From Streptomyces rugosispiralis (GTDB lineage: Bacteria > Actinomycetota > Actinomycetes > Streptomycetales > Streptomycetaceae): a DNA stretch of 64,000 nt. The stretch is taken from positions 124,001 through 188,000 of the forward strand of contig NZ_JANIAA010000014.1 in NCBI RefSeq assembly GCF_024505145.1. The letters are read 5' to 3'. The notes under the pieces were generated by a model. The model was not told the origin of the DNA and ran no database searches. It saw nothing but the letters and a program-made list of their open reading frames with translations. Positions within the stretch are counted from its first letter, which is position 1. Every line of letters starts with the position of its first letter. The position numbers were made by a program, and so were the translations under genes. Positions 43,317-50,898 of this stretch are shown here, piece by piece.

Positions 43317-45842
43317 ATGTTCGAGAGGTTCACCGACCGCGCGCGGCGGGTTGTCGTCCTGGCTCAGGAAGAAGCCCGGATGCTCAACCACAACTACATC
43401 GGCACCGAACACATCCTCCTGGGCCTGATCCACGAGGGTGAGGGTGTCGCCGCTAAGGCCCTGGAGAGCCTCGGGATTTCGCTCGAGGCGGTCCGCCAGC
43501 AGGTGGAGGAGATCATCGGGCAGGGCCAGCAGGCCCCGTCCGGGCACATCCCCTTCACCCCCCGTGCCAAGAAGGTCCTGGAGCTGTCGCTCCGCGAGGC
43601 CCTTCAGCTCGGCCACAACTACATCGGCACGGAGCACATCCTGCTCGGCCTGATCCGCGAGGGCGAGGGCGTCGCCGCCCAGGTCCTCGTGAAGCTGGGC
43701 GCCGATCTGAACCGGGTGCGGCAGCAGGTCATCCAGCTGCTCTCCGGCTACCAGGGCAAGGAGGCCGCCACCGCCGGCGGCCCCGCGGAGGGCACTCCCT
43801 CCACCTCGCTCGTCCTGGACCAGTTCGGCCGCAATCTCACCCAGGCCGCCCGCGAATCCAAGCTCGACCCGGTCATCGGGCGCGAGAAGGAGATCGAGCG
43901 GGTCATGCAGGTGCTCTCGCGCCGCACCAAGAACAACCCGGTCCTCATCGGCGAGCCCGGCGTCGGCAAGACGGCGGTCGTCGAGGGACTGGCCCAGGCC
44001 ATCGTCAAGGGCGAGGTGCCCGAGACCCTCAAGGACAAGCACCTCTACACCCTGGACCTGGGCGCCCTGGTCGCCGGCTCCCGCTACCGCGGTGACTTCG
44101 AGGAGCGCCTGAAGAAGGTGCTCAAGGAGATCCGCACCCGCGGTGACATCATCCTGTTCATCGACGAGCTCCACACCCTGGTGGGTGCGGGTGCCGCCGA
44201 GGGCGCGATCGATGCCGCGAGCATCCTGAAGCCGATGCTGGCGCGGGGTGAGCTGCAGACCATCGGCGCGACCACGCTCGACGAGTACCGCAAGTACCTG
44301 GAGAAGGACGCGGCCCTGGAGCGCCGCTTCCAGCCCATCCAGGTCGCCGAGCCGTCGCTGCCGCACACCATCGAGATCCTCAAGGGCCTGCGGGACCGTT
44401 ACGAGGCGCACCACCGCGTCTCGATCACGGACTCGGCCCTGGTCGCGGCCGCCACCCTGGCCGACCGCTACATCTCGGACCGCTTCCTGCCGGACAAGGC
44501 GATCGACCTGATCGACGAGGCCGGTTCCCGGATGCGGATCCGCCGGATGACCGCACCGCCGGACCTGCGCGAATTCGACGAGAAGATCGCCGATGTGCGC
44601 CGGGAGAAGGAGTCCGCGATCGACTCGCAGGACTTCGAGATGGCCGCGGGCCTGCGCGACAAGGAGAAGCAGCTCCTGGCCGCCAAGGCGAAGCGGGAGA
44701 AGGAGTGGAAGGCCGGCGACATGGACGTCGTCGCCGAGGTCGACGAGGAGCTGATCGCCGAGGTCCTGGCCACGGCCACCGGCATCCCGGTCTTCAAGCT
44801 CACCGAGGAGGAGTCCTCCCGGCTGCTGCGCATGGAGGACGAGCTGCACAAGCGCGTCATCGGCCAGAAGGACGCCATCAAGGCGCTCTCCCAGGCCATC
44901 CGGCGCACGCGTGCGGGCCTCAAGGACCCCAAGCGCCCCGGTGGCTCGTTCATCTTCGCGGGCCCGTCCGGTGTCGGTAAGACCGAGCTCAGCAAGACCC
45001 TCGCCGAGTTCCTCTTCGGTGACGAGGACGCGATGATCTCGCTCGACATGTCGGAGTTCAGCGAGAAGCACACCGTCTCGCGGCTCTTCGGCTCCCCGCC
45101 CGGATACGTGGGCTACGAGGAGGGCGGCCAGCTCACCGAGAAGGTGCGCCGCAAGCCGTTCTCCGTGGTCCTCTTCGACGAGGTCGAGAAGGCCCACCCG
45201 GACATCTTCAACTCGCTGCTGCAGATCCTGGAGGACGGTCGGCTGACCGACTCCCAGGGCCGGGTCGTGGACTTCAAGAACACGGTGATCATCATGACCA
45301 CCAACCTCGGCACCCGGGACATCTCCAAGGGCTTCAACCTGGGCTTCGCCGCCCAGGGCGATGTGAAGACCGGCTACGAGCGGATGAAGGCCAAGGTCAA
45401 CGAGGAGCTGAAGCAGCACTTCCGCCCCGAGTTCCTGAACCGTGTCGATGACACCGTGGTCTTCCACCAGCTCACCGAGGACGACATCATCCAGATCGTC
45501 GACCTCATGATCGCCAAGGTGGACGAGCGGCTGAAGGACCGCGACATGGGCATCGAGCTCAGTGGCGAGGCCAAGAAGCTGCTGGCCAAGCGGGGCTACG
45601 ACCCGGTCCTGGGCGCCCGGCCGCTGCGCCGGACGATCCAGCGCGAGGTCGAGGACGTGCTCTCGGAGAAGATCCTCTTCGGCGAGCTGCGTCCGGGCCA
45701 CATCGTGGTCGTGGACACCGAGGGCGAGGGTGAGGAGAAGAAGTTCACCTTCCGCGGCGAGGAGAAGTCGGCGCTGCCGGACACCCCGCCGATCGAGTCC
45801 GCCGCCGGTGGCGCGGGCCCGAACCTCAGCAAGGAGGCGTGA
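43317..45842 (+). CDS. clpC: ATP-dependent Clp protease ATPase subunit ClpC
   Basis: 841-aa AAA+ unfoldase feeding substrates to ClpP. Two N-terminal Clp repeats (about 1-145, NYIGTEHILLGLI twice), first AAA module with Walker A GEPGVGKT (about 212-219), a middle coiled UVR-type region (FEMAAGLRDKEKQLLA), second AAA with GPSGVGKT (about 549-556) and the ClpP-contact region. GAGGAG 8 nt before ATG 43317 fixes the start (MFERFTDRARR). Likely ClgR-controlled. Essential-type housekeeping gene at the end of the SCO3373-like block. Confidence 0.97.
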   Translation: MFERFTDRARRVVVLAQEEARMLNHNYIGTEHILLGLIHEGEGVAAKALESLGISLEAVRQQVEEIIGQGQQAPSGHIPFTPRAKKVLELSLREALQLGHNYIGTEHILLGLIREGEGVAAQVLVKLGADLNRVRQQVIQLLSGYQGKEAATAGGPAEGTPSTSLVLDQFGRNLTQAARESKLDPVIGREKEIERVMQVLSRRTKNNPVLIGEPGVGKTAVVEGLAQAIVKGEVPETLKDKHLYTLDLGALVAGSRYRGDFEERLKKVLKEIRTRGDIILFIDELHTLVGAGAAEGAIDAASILKPMLARGELQTIGATTLDEYRKYLEKDAALERRFQPIQVAEPSLPHTIEILKGLRDRYEAHHRVSITDSALVAAATLADRYISDRFLPDKAIDLIDEAGSRMRIRRMTAPPDLREFDEKIADVRREKESAIDSQDFEMAAGLRDKEKQLLAAKAKREKEWKAGDMDVVAEVDEELIAEVLATATGIPVFKLTEEESSRLLRMEDELHKRVIGQKDAIKALSQAIRRTRAGLKDPKRPGGSFIFAGPSGVGKTELSKTLAEFLFGDEDAMISLDMSEFSEKHTVSRLFGSPPGYVGYEEGGQLTEKVRRKPFSVVLFDEVEKAHPDIFNSLLQILEDGRLTDSQGRVVDFKNTVIIMTTNLGTRDISKGFNLGFAAQGDVKTGYERMKAKVNEELKQHFRPEFLNRVDDTVVFHQLTEDDIIQIVDLMIAKVDERLKDRDMGIELSGEAKKLLAKRGYDPVLGARPLRRTIQREVEDVLSEKILFGELRPGHIVVVDTEGEGEEKKFTFRGEEKSALPDTPPIESAAGGAGPNLSKEA

Positions 45843-45863
45843 CGCGCGGTCGTCCATCGCCTC

Positions 45864-45906
45864 GGGGCCGCCCCGGACCGTATCCCGGTCCGGGGCGGCC
45901 CCTTTT
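45864..45906 (+). terminator. clpC intrinsic terminator
   Basis: A 17-bp perfect stem (45864-45880 with 45886-45902), loop TATCC, then TTTT. Confidence 0.92.
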
Positions 45907-46022
45907 GCGCGGGTGCCGCTTCCGGGCGGCCCGTTTCGCGTAGGTCCGGTTTTGCGCGGGTGCCGCTTCCGGGGGCCCGTTTCGCGCAGGTCCGGCTTTT
46001 CGGGGCGGCCCGTTTCGCGCAG
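45903..46022. repeat. 47-bp tandem repeat starting in the clpC terminator tail
   Basis: Copies 45903-45949 and 45950-45995 are nearly identical and begin with the terminator TTTTGCGC; a third partial copy reaches about 46022. The remainder to 46120 is unstructured intergenic sequence. Confidence 0.85.
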
Positions 46023-46120
46023 ATGCCGCTTCGCTTTGTGCGGGGTGCCGGGCAGGCGCGCCCTGAGCGGCCCTGTGACGCCCTGGGAGGCCGGGCACGG
46101 CTTCCCCTCCGGGGGGTCCC

Positions 46121-48595
46121 TCACGCGCCCGCCACGATGACCTGGACGCCCTCGGGGACGCCGGTCACCTCCGCGTTGCGGTGGCTCAGCCGCAGGACCT
46201 CCAGCCGCGGGAAGACGGCGAGCCAGCTCAGGTCCAGGTCCGCGCCCAGGTCGTAGGCGAGCCACAGCTCGGTCAGCCGCTCGGCCACCAGGCCCTCGGC
46301 CAGCTGCTCCGGGGTGAACGCACCGGCTATCTGGACGCAGGGGCGGCCGCCCAGCCGGCGCAGCGCCCGCAGCTCCTCCGGGTCCGACACCGGAAAGTCG
46401 AGTTCCCGCTCATCGAGATGGGCGATGATTTCCTCGGCGTAACGGTCGGTGTCATATCGCCGCCAGGCGCCCGCGAGCTGCGCCCGTACCGCCCAGGAGG
46501 CGCGCTCCCGCAGCCGGACCAGATAGTCGATCGCGCGGTCGTCGGCTATCGAGGTGGCGGTGACGGCCAGCCGGTGGGCTTCCTCATCGGATACGCCGCT
46601 GGGATCGGGCAGCATTTCCAGCACGATAGGCCCGATCCAGCCCAGTGCGCGGGCCCCTTCCAGCGAGGTCGGGCGTACCAGATCACGGGTATAGCGATGC
46701 ACCCGGGAACGCACCTCGGGGTCCAGCTCCGTCGCGTGTTCCAGACATGCGGCCGCCAGGAGTTTGCGATGGCGGGCATGGACCGGACGGGCGTCTTTAC
46801 GGGCCGCCAGCAGCCCCTCCAGGAGGTAGGCGCATTCATCGGGACGGGCGAGAGACATGGACATTCTGATCACTTCTTCCCAGTCGTCCAGGTGTGCGTG
46901 GTCGATCAGGAAGTCAAAATCGTGCCGTTCGACGACCGCTCTCGCGCTGAGATAGTCCTGGAACGTTCGGTGCACGAAATCGACCGAACCGGGTGTGGGC
47001 TCGCGCAATAGACCAGTTCGGTTGAGCAGATGGCGGTAGATCTCCTCCGGCCCGCCCTGCCGCGCCGCGTGCGGAATGGCCGGGATGTACCGGCCGAGCG
47101 TCTCGACGGCGGTGGCCCGGTCCATTTCGGACCTGCCGTTGACGAGCATCCAGTGCGCCAGCTTCTGCAGCAGCCGGATCTTCGGTTCCTGGGGGAGGTC
47201 GATTCCATCCGGCGGCAGCATGGCGCGCTCGCGGTCGCGGCGTTCCAGGAGCATGGAAAGGGCCGCGTCATAGAGGGCTTTCCGGCCGCGCGGCAGATAG
47301 CCGCGGCGGTCCCGGTGCAGTGCGCACAGCAGACCGCACATCAGCGGATTGGTGGCCAGCCGCCCGAGGTCCCGGGTAATCCTTACGGCGTCCAGCAGCG
47401 TTTCCTCGTAACCGCTGAGCCGGTCCAGATCGACCTGGTCGGTGATGTCCTGGCGGGCCGCCGCGTGCCAGCGCCGGATGAACGCGGTCACGCCCTCGCG
47501 GCTGAGCGGGGAGAGTTTCAGCTCGGTGAAGCGCTCGGCGGCGAGCCAGTTCTCCCGTACGGCCGAGGGGCGCGAGGTGACCAGCCAGACATTTCCCGGA
47601 TAGCGCGCGGGAAGCTCGCGGAGCGCTTCGCGGAGCCGTTCGCGCTCCTCCTCCGGGGCCTCGTCCACCCCGTCCACGAGCAGCAGTCCGCGCCCGTGCG
47701 TCAGCACCCGTTCGGCCCAGCCGGGTGGCTGCGCGGCTGCGTGCGGATAGCGGACGGCGGACAGGAAGGCGTCCGGCTCCGGAAAGCCGTCGCGGCGGAA
47801 CCGGCGCACGGGGAGCACGAACGGCACCCGCCCGCGCAGCCCCTCCAGCGGGGCCGGGAGGTCGCCCCGGGCCACGGACACCGCGAGCCGCTGCACCAGC
47901 GTGGTCTTGCCCGACCCCGCCACGCCCCACAGCAGCACCCGGGTGCGCCCGGCGAGGGCCTGTTCCGCGGGGGCGCTGGGGCTGCCGCCGTCGGTCTCGG
48001 TCTCCAGGCTGAGATAGGCGGCGTCCAGCGGCCAGCTGTCGGGGGAGTGGGTCAGATCGATGCCGTAGATCGTCAGATGGTCGTGGGCGGCCACGATGTC
48101 CCGGGCGTAGCGCTCCTCGAACCCGGCGTCCTCGGCGGCCGCCACGAAGGGGGAGCGGATGGTGAGGAAGCGCAGGATGTGCGCGCAGACGGCCTTCCGG
48201 AGGGAGGCGTGCGTACCGGCGTCGGCCGCGTCCAGCCCCTCGTCGGCGTCGGGCGCGCCGACGGCCAGGTGCCGGGCGAAGGCCTCGGGGCCGAGGCGGA
48301 CGGCCCGCAGGTCGTCCAGGTCGACGGTGCCGAGGGTGTGGAGGGTGCGGGCGAGCGCGTCGGTCAGCTCGGGGCGCGCCCGATCGGTGATCTCTTCGCC
48401 GATCTCTTTCGCGACGTCCTCGACGAGTGCGGAGGCGATCCGGGGCAGGTCCCGTTCGGTGAGGGTGCGGTGGTCGCCCTGGAAGGCGACGAGGGAGGCG
48501 ATGCGGACGGGCCGGTCCACCGGTCCGTCGGCGACGAAGAGTTCCTGGACCAGTGTGGCTATGGCTGCGGCTGCGGCTGCGGCTGCGGGATCCAT
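46121..48595 (-). CDS. NACHT-domain STAND NTPase, NLR-like
   Basis: 824-aa signalling ATPase. Residues 1-215 are helical with an Ala-rich start, compatible with the NACHT N-terminal helical (NNH) domains described for bacterial NACHT proteins. The NACHT core has Walker A GVAGSGKTT (224-232), Walker B LLLVDGVDEA (304-313) and sensor WLVTSRPS (337-344); a winged-helix and helical region follow (FVHRTFQDYLSARAVVE). The last ~65 residues (LTELWLAYDLGADLDLSWLA, LEVLRLSHR) look like one or two leucine-rich repeats. Bacterial NACHT proteins are known anti-phage sensors; here this is inferred. No separate effector is fused. A good SD precedes ATG 48595. Convergent with clpC. Confidence 0.85.
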   Translation of the reverse strand: MDPAAAAAAAAIATLVQELFVADGPVDRPVRIASLVAFQGDHRTLTERDLPRIASALVEDVAKEIGEEITDRARPELTDALARTLHTLGTVDLDDLRAVRLGPEAFARHLAVGAPDADEGLDAADAGTHASLRKAVCAHILRFLTIRSPFVAAAEDAGFEERYARDIVAAHDHLTIYGIDLTHSPDSWPLDAAYLSLETETDGGSPSAPAEQALAGRTRVLLWGVAGSGKTTLVQRLAVSVARGDLPAPLEGLRGRVPFVLPVRRFRRDGFPEPDAFLSAVRYPHAAAQPPGWAERVLTHGRGLLLVDGVDEAPEEERERLREALRELPARYPGNVWLVTSRPSAVRENWLAAERFTELKLSPLSREGVTAFIRRWHAAARQDITDQVDLDRLSGYEETLLDAVRITRDLGRLATNPLMCGLLCALHRDRRGYLPRGRKALYDAALSMLLERRDRERAMLPPDGIDLPQEPKIRLLQKLAHWMLVNGRSEMDRATAVETLGRYIPAIPHAARQGGPEEIYRHLLNRTGLLREPTPGSVDFVHRTFQDYLSARAVVERHDFDFLIDHAHLDDWEEVIRMSMSLARPDECAYLLEGLLAARKDARPVHARHRKLLAAACLEHATELDPEVRSRVHRYTRDLVRPTSLEGARALGWIGPIVLEMLPDPSGVSDEEAHRLAVTATSIADDRAIDYLVRLRERASWAVRAQLAGAWRRYDTDRYAEEIIAHLDERELDFPVSDPEELRALRRLGGRPCVQIAGAFTPEQLAEGLVAERLTELWLAYDLGADLDLSWLAVFPRLEVLRLSHRNAEVTGVPEGVQVIVAGA

Positions 48596-49024
48596 GAGGC
48601 CCCGTCCCCCCGGTGACTGTTGTTCGCCGTATCGAAGAAGCCACCAGGGTAGGCACGGTCGGTGCCGGGTGGGTGGGGGTTCGGCGTGGGTTCCGGGGGC
48701 GGCCTGGGGCATGGGGCGGGGGCGCGGTGTGGTGGTTGCGGTGCGTTGCCGGGCGGCGGGGGCGCTGTTGGATGCGCCATCGGGTGCGTGGGTGGTGCGC
48801 CGGGGTGCGTGGTGGGTGCCGGGGGCGGGGCCTCCGGGGCGGCGCCCTGGACCGTATATTTACGGCGCCATTGGCCAGGGACTTGCGTGGGCCGGAGATC
48901 GGCGCCACAAATACACGTAAGCGTCCAGGGCACCACCCCTCCGACCCCACCCCCTCCCGCCGCGTCGGCGACCGCGCCCCGGTGGCACGGCTTCCGGTCC
49001 GGCCCCCGGGGCCCGCGCGGTGAC
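48596..49024. other. 429-bp gap with G-rich tract upstream of the NACHT gene
   Basis: No credible gene. Plus-strand positions 48660-48840 are dense in G-runs, including GGGTGGGTGGGGG at 48667-48679 and further GGG/GGGG runs to about 48722, enough to form G-quadruplexes on the NACHT template strand. The palindrome at 48844-48931 lies at its far end. Confidence 0.5.
48844..48931. repeat. Imperfect inverted repeat with AT-rich core
   Basis: GCCCTGGAC ... GGCGCC (48844-48869) recurs inverted as GGCGCC ... GTCCAGGGC (48901-48931) with a 31-bp spacer. The left arm contains the palindrome CCGTA-TATT-TACGG (48852-48865), the most AT-rich spot nearby. It may be a NACHT operator or the footprint of a small mobile element. 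Confidence 0.6.
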
Positions 49025-49300
49025 CTACCGGTCCGGCTCCTCCACCGCGAAGAGCTCGTCCAACAGCTCGTCTGCCTGGGAGACGGTGAAAGCGCGGTCG
49101 AGCCAGTGGCTGAGGGTGCTGCGATAGGGGCACTCGCGGATGCGGTGGCGTGTCTCGGGCCGGACGGTGATCCCCCGGTGCGCGAGGATGCGCAGGACAC
49201 CTTCGGCGAGCCCCGCAGCCTCTCCATGTGCCTGGCCATCGCGGAAGGTCAGCTCGATGAGGGTCCCCCGGCCGGGGAAGTAGCTACCTACTACGTCCAT
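49025..49300 (-). CDS. Stand-alone copy of the Rpn-like C-terminal module
   Basis: 91 aa, clearly paralogous to the last 83 residues of the gene just upstream: both share SYFPGRGTLIE-TF at the start, a VLR-L--RG middle and WLDRA-TVS-ADEL at the end. It has no nuclease part. ATG 49300 lies 5 nt after the upstream stop, with GAGGA about 12 nt before it, so the two are cotranscribed. Either a remnant of a duplicated gene or, more interestingly, an independently made partner/antitoxin of the nuclease (inference). Confidence 0.75.
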   Translation of the reverse strand: MDVVGSYFPGRGTLIELTFRDGQAHGEAAGLAEGVLRILAHRGITVRPETRHRIRECPYRSTLSHWLDRAFTVSQADELLDELFAVEEPDR

Positions 49301-49305
49301 GGTTG

Positions 49306-50196
49306 TCAGTCATCCTCGGTGAAGAGCTCGTCGGCGGTGGAGACGGTGACGGCCCGGTCGAGCCAGCGGCCGAGGGCGTCCAGGTCGGTGCAGGCGGTGA
49401 TGCGGTCGTGTGCCTCGGCCGGGATGGCGACTCCCCTCTTCTCCAGGACGCGCAGCACCGCCAGCGCACGCTCCTCGGTCTGTCCCTCTGCCTTGCCCTT
49501 GAGGAAGGTCTCCTCGATGAGGGTGCCACGGCCGGGGAAGTATGTACCCACGCTCATCTCGTTCCTCCAAGTGTCTTTGGCCGGGAAGCCCTCCAGGCCG
49601 ATCTCCAGCAATTCCGAGTAGTAGCTGACGGACTCCGGGTCGGCCGTTCCCATGGCGCGAGCCAGGGCCTTCAGTATGGCCGGGGCGTCCCGGTGGCTGC
49701 CATGTGTCAGGGCCGAGAAGGTCGCCAAGGTCAGGTCCTGGGCGGCCTCCTCGGGGTCCAGGATCACCGGGACGTTCCCCGGGCCCAGGACCAGTGGGTG
49801 TACGGACAGTGCCGTCCAGTCGTCCAGGCCGAGCCGGAAGGGCCCCGCCGCCCAGTCGGCGGTTGACTTGTCCTGGCAGACCACCAAGAGAAGCGCCGGG
49901 CGCTTGTGCTTCGCCTTGAGAAACGCCAGGTAGTAGGCCCAGCTGACCGCCTTGTCCGGGTCGGGACGACCCTGTGCCTCGATGGCCAGGAGGAAGCCGC
50001 CACCATCAGGTGGATCGACGCGCAGCACGCTGTCCACGCGCCGCTCCAGCGGGCGGATCTCCGTGGCGTCGGGGGTGAGCACCTCGACGGCTGCTTCCTT
50101 TGGCAGCGGGACGTCCAATATGCGGAATACCGGGGCGAGTAACTCCGGTCGTTCTTGAAAGATGCGATGTGCGGCCTCGTGCCGCGAACTGACCAT
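49306..50196 (-). CDS. Rpn-like PD-(D/E)XK protein
   Basis: 296 aa, a family common in streptomycetes. The nuclease-like core has Asp55 (RRVDSVLRV) and Glu73-x-Gln75 (LLAIEAQGR), the D...ExQ form of PD-(D/E)XK seen in Rpn/transposase-like nucleases, followed by SWAYYLAFLKAKHKRPALLLV (in parts). The last 83 residues (from Met214) form a separate module with its own ribosome site. ATG 50196 has no SD; TACGTT ends 7 nt upstream, a leaderless start. Rpn proteins of E. coli are DNA nucleases with anti-phage activity; function here is inferred. Confidence 0.8.
   Translation of the reverse strand: MVSSRHEAAHRIFQERPELLAPVFRILDVPLPKEAAVEVLTPDATEIRPLERRVDSVLRVDPPDGGGFLLAIEAQGRPDPDKAVSWAYYLAFLKAKHKRPALLLVVCQDKSTADWAAGPFRLGLDDWTALSVHPLVLGPGNVPVILDPEEAAQDLTLATFSALTHGSHRDAPAILKALARAMGTADPESVSYYSELLEIGLEGFPAKDTWRNEMSVGTYFPGRGTLIEETFLKGKAEGQTEERALAVLRVLEKRGVAIPAEAHDRITACTDLDALGRWLDRAVTVSTADELFTEDD
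49555..49568 (-). promoter_or_regulatory. Internal ribosome site and start in the Rpn-like gene
   Basis: On the minus strand GGAGGA is followed after 5-6 nt by ATG 49557, in frame, opening an 83-codon C-terminal product (MSVGTYFPGRGTL). The SD is far better than that of the full gene. This parallels intragenic small proteins of rpn genes. Confidence 0.65.
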
Positions 50197-50768
50197 GTTC
50201 GTGAACGTATGGTCATCGGAGCATGTGCCCGGGGCAAATGACCAGTGATCACTCGATTGGGGGAAGGTCGGTGCCCGGTCAGGCCGCGATCTCGTAGGCG
50301 TTCTGCTGTGGGGTGTTCGAACCAGAGCAGCTTGCCGCTGATGCCGAAGAGGTCGTCGGCGAGGGGGTAGCCGCCCCAGTTGTCGGCGCACAGCCGGACG
50401 ATGAGCAGGCCCCGGCCGGAGGTCGCGTCCAGGCCGGCGGCGGCCTCGGTGAGGGCCGAGAAGCGGTCGAGGGGACTGGGCGGGGCGTCGAAGGGCGCGG
50501 GGATGGTGGGGTTGGTGTCCCAGATGCTGACGCGGAGGCGGCTTTCGCAGAGGTGGCGGATGCGGAGTTGAGCCGGGCCGTCGGAGTGGCGGACGGCGTT
50601 GGTGACCAGCTCGCAGGTCAGGAGTTCCGCCGTGTCGGTCAGCTCGGCCATGCCGTGGGAGGCGAGGACCGCCCGGAGGGTGGCGCGTGAGATCCGTGCG
50701 GCCCGTGGGTCGTTGGGCAGGCGGAGGGAGTACGTCCAGGGGTCGGAGGACGGCGGTACGTTGGCCAT
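49764..50768 (-). CDS. RsbW-like ATP-binding regulator with run-on reading frame
   Basis: The recognisable part (50310-50768, about 153 aa) is a GHKL ATPase of the anti-sigma/SpoIIAB-like type common in Streptomyces: N box ELVTNAVRHSDG, G1 VSIWDTNP and G2 ATSGRGLLIV. After GKLLWFEH the frame has no stop until 49764, running about 430 bp into the Rpn-like gene in another frame; the total would be 334 aa. In a neighbouring frame a stop occurs at 50279, suggesting a frameshift relative to the ancestor. GAGGGAGA precedes ATG 50768. It is divergent from the WhiJ-like gene, its usual partner. Confidence 0.7.
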   Translation of the reverse strand: MANVPPSSDPWTYSLRLPNDPRAARISRATLRAVLASHGMAELTDTAELLTCELVTNAVRHSDGPAQLRIRHLCESRLRVSIWDTNPTIPAPFDAPPSPLDRFSALTEAAAGLDATSGRGLLIVRLCADNWGGYPLADDLFGISGKLLWFEHPTAERLRDRGLTGHRPSPNRVITGHLPRAHAPMTIRSRTWSVRGTRPHIASFKNDRSYSPRYSAYWTSRCQRKQPSRCSPPTPRRSARWSGAWTACCASIHLMVAASSWPSRHRVVPTRTRRSAGPTTWRFSRRSTSARRFSWWSARTSQPPTGRRGPSGSAWTTGRHCPYTHWSWARGTSR

Positions 50769-50835
50769 GGAGTCTCCCTCGGTCGGGGGAAGTTGGGTCG
50801 CTTGCGCCCACACCGTAGGGCAGTCGGTGGTAGAC

Positions 50836-50875
50836 CTGCTACGAAATCAGCAGCAAGGCTGCTAAATGACTTCGT
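50836..50875. promoter_or_regulatory. Nested palindromes in the WhiJ-like/ATPase intergenic region
   Basis: ACGAAATCA (50841-50849) pairs with TGACTTCGT (50867-50875, one mismatch) around AGCAGC-AAG-GCTGCT (50849-50863); CTGCT at 50836-50840 adds a further half-site. The elements lie between the divergent starts at 50768 and 50899 and probably bind the HTH regulator. Confidence 0.65.
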
Positions 50876-50898
50876 GTGGGTGACATAGGGAGATCCGG

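Noticed and set aside
45903..46022. Possible CRISPR or IS remnant after clpC
   Set aside because: The copies are contiguous tandem duplicates with no spacers, terminal inverted repeats or transposase.
47030..48616. Plus-strand open frame of 528 codons opposite the NACHT gene
   Set aside because: Pure antisense shadow; the NACHT frame has intact Walker motifs.
49306..50196. Insertion-sequence transposase interpretation of the Rpn-like gene
   Set aside because: No terminal inverted repeats or target duplication around it; the PD-(D/E)XK core fits Rpn-type nucleases rather than a DDE transposase.
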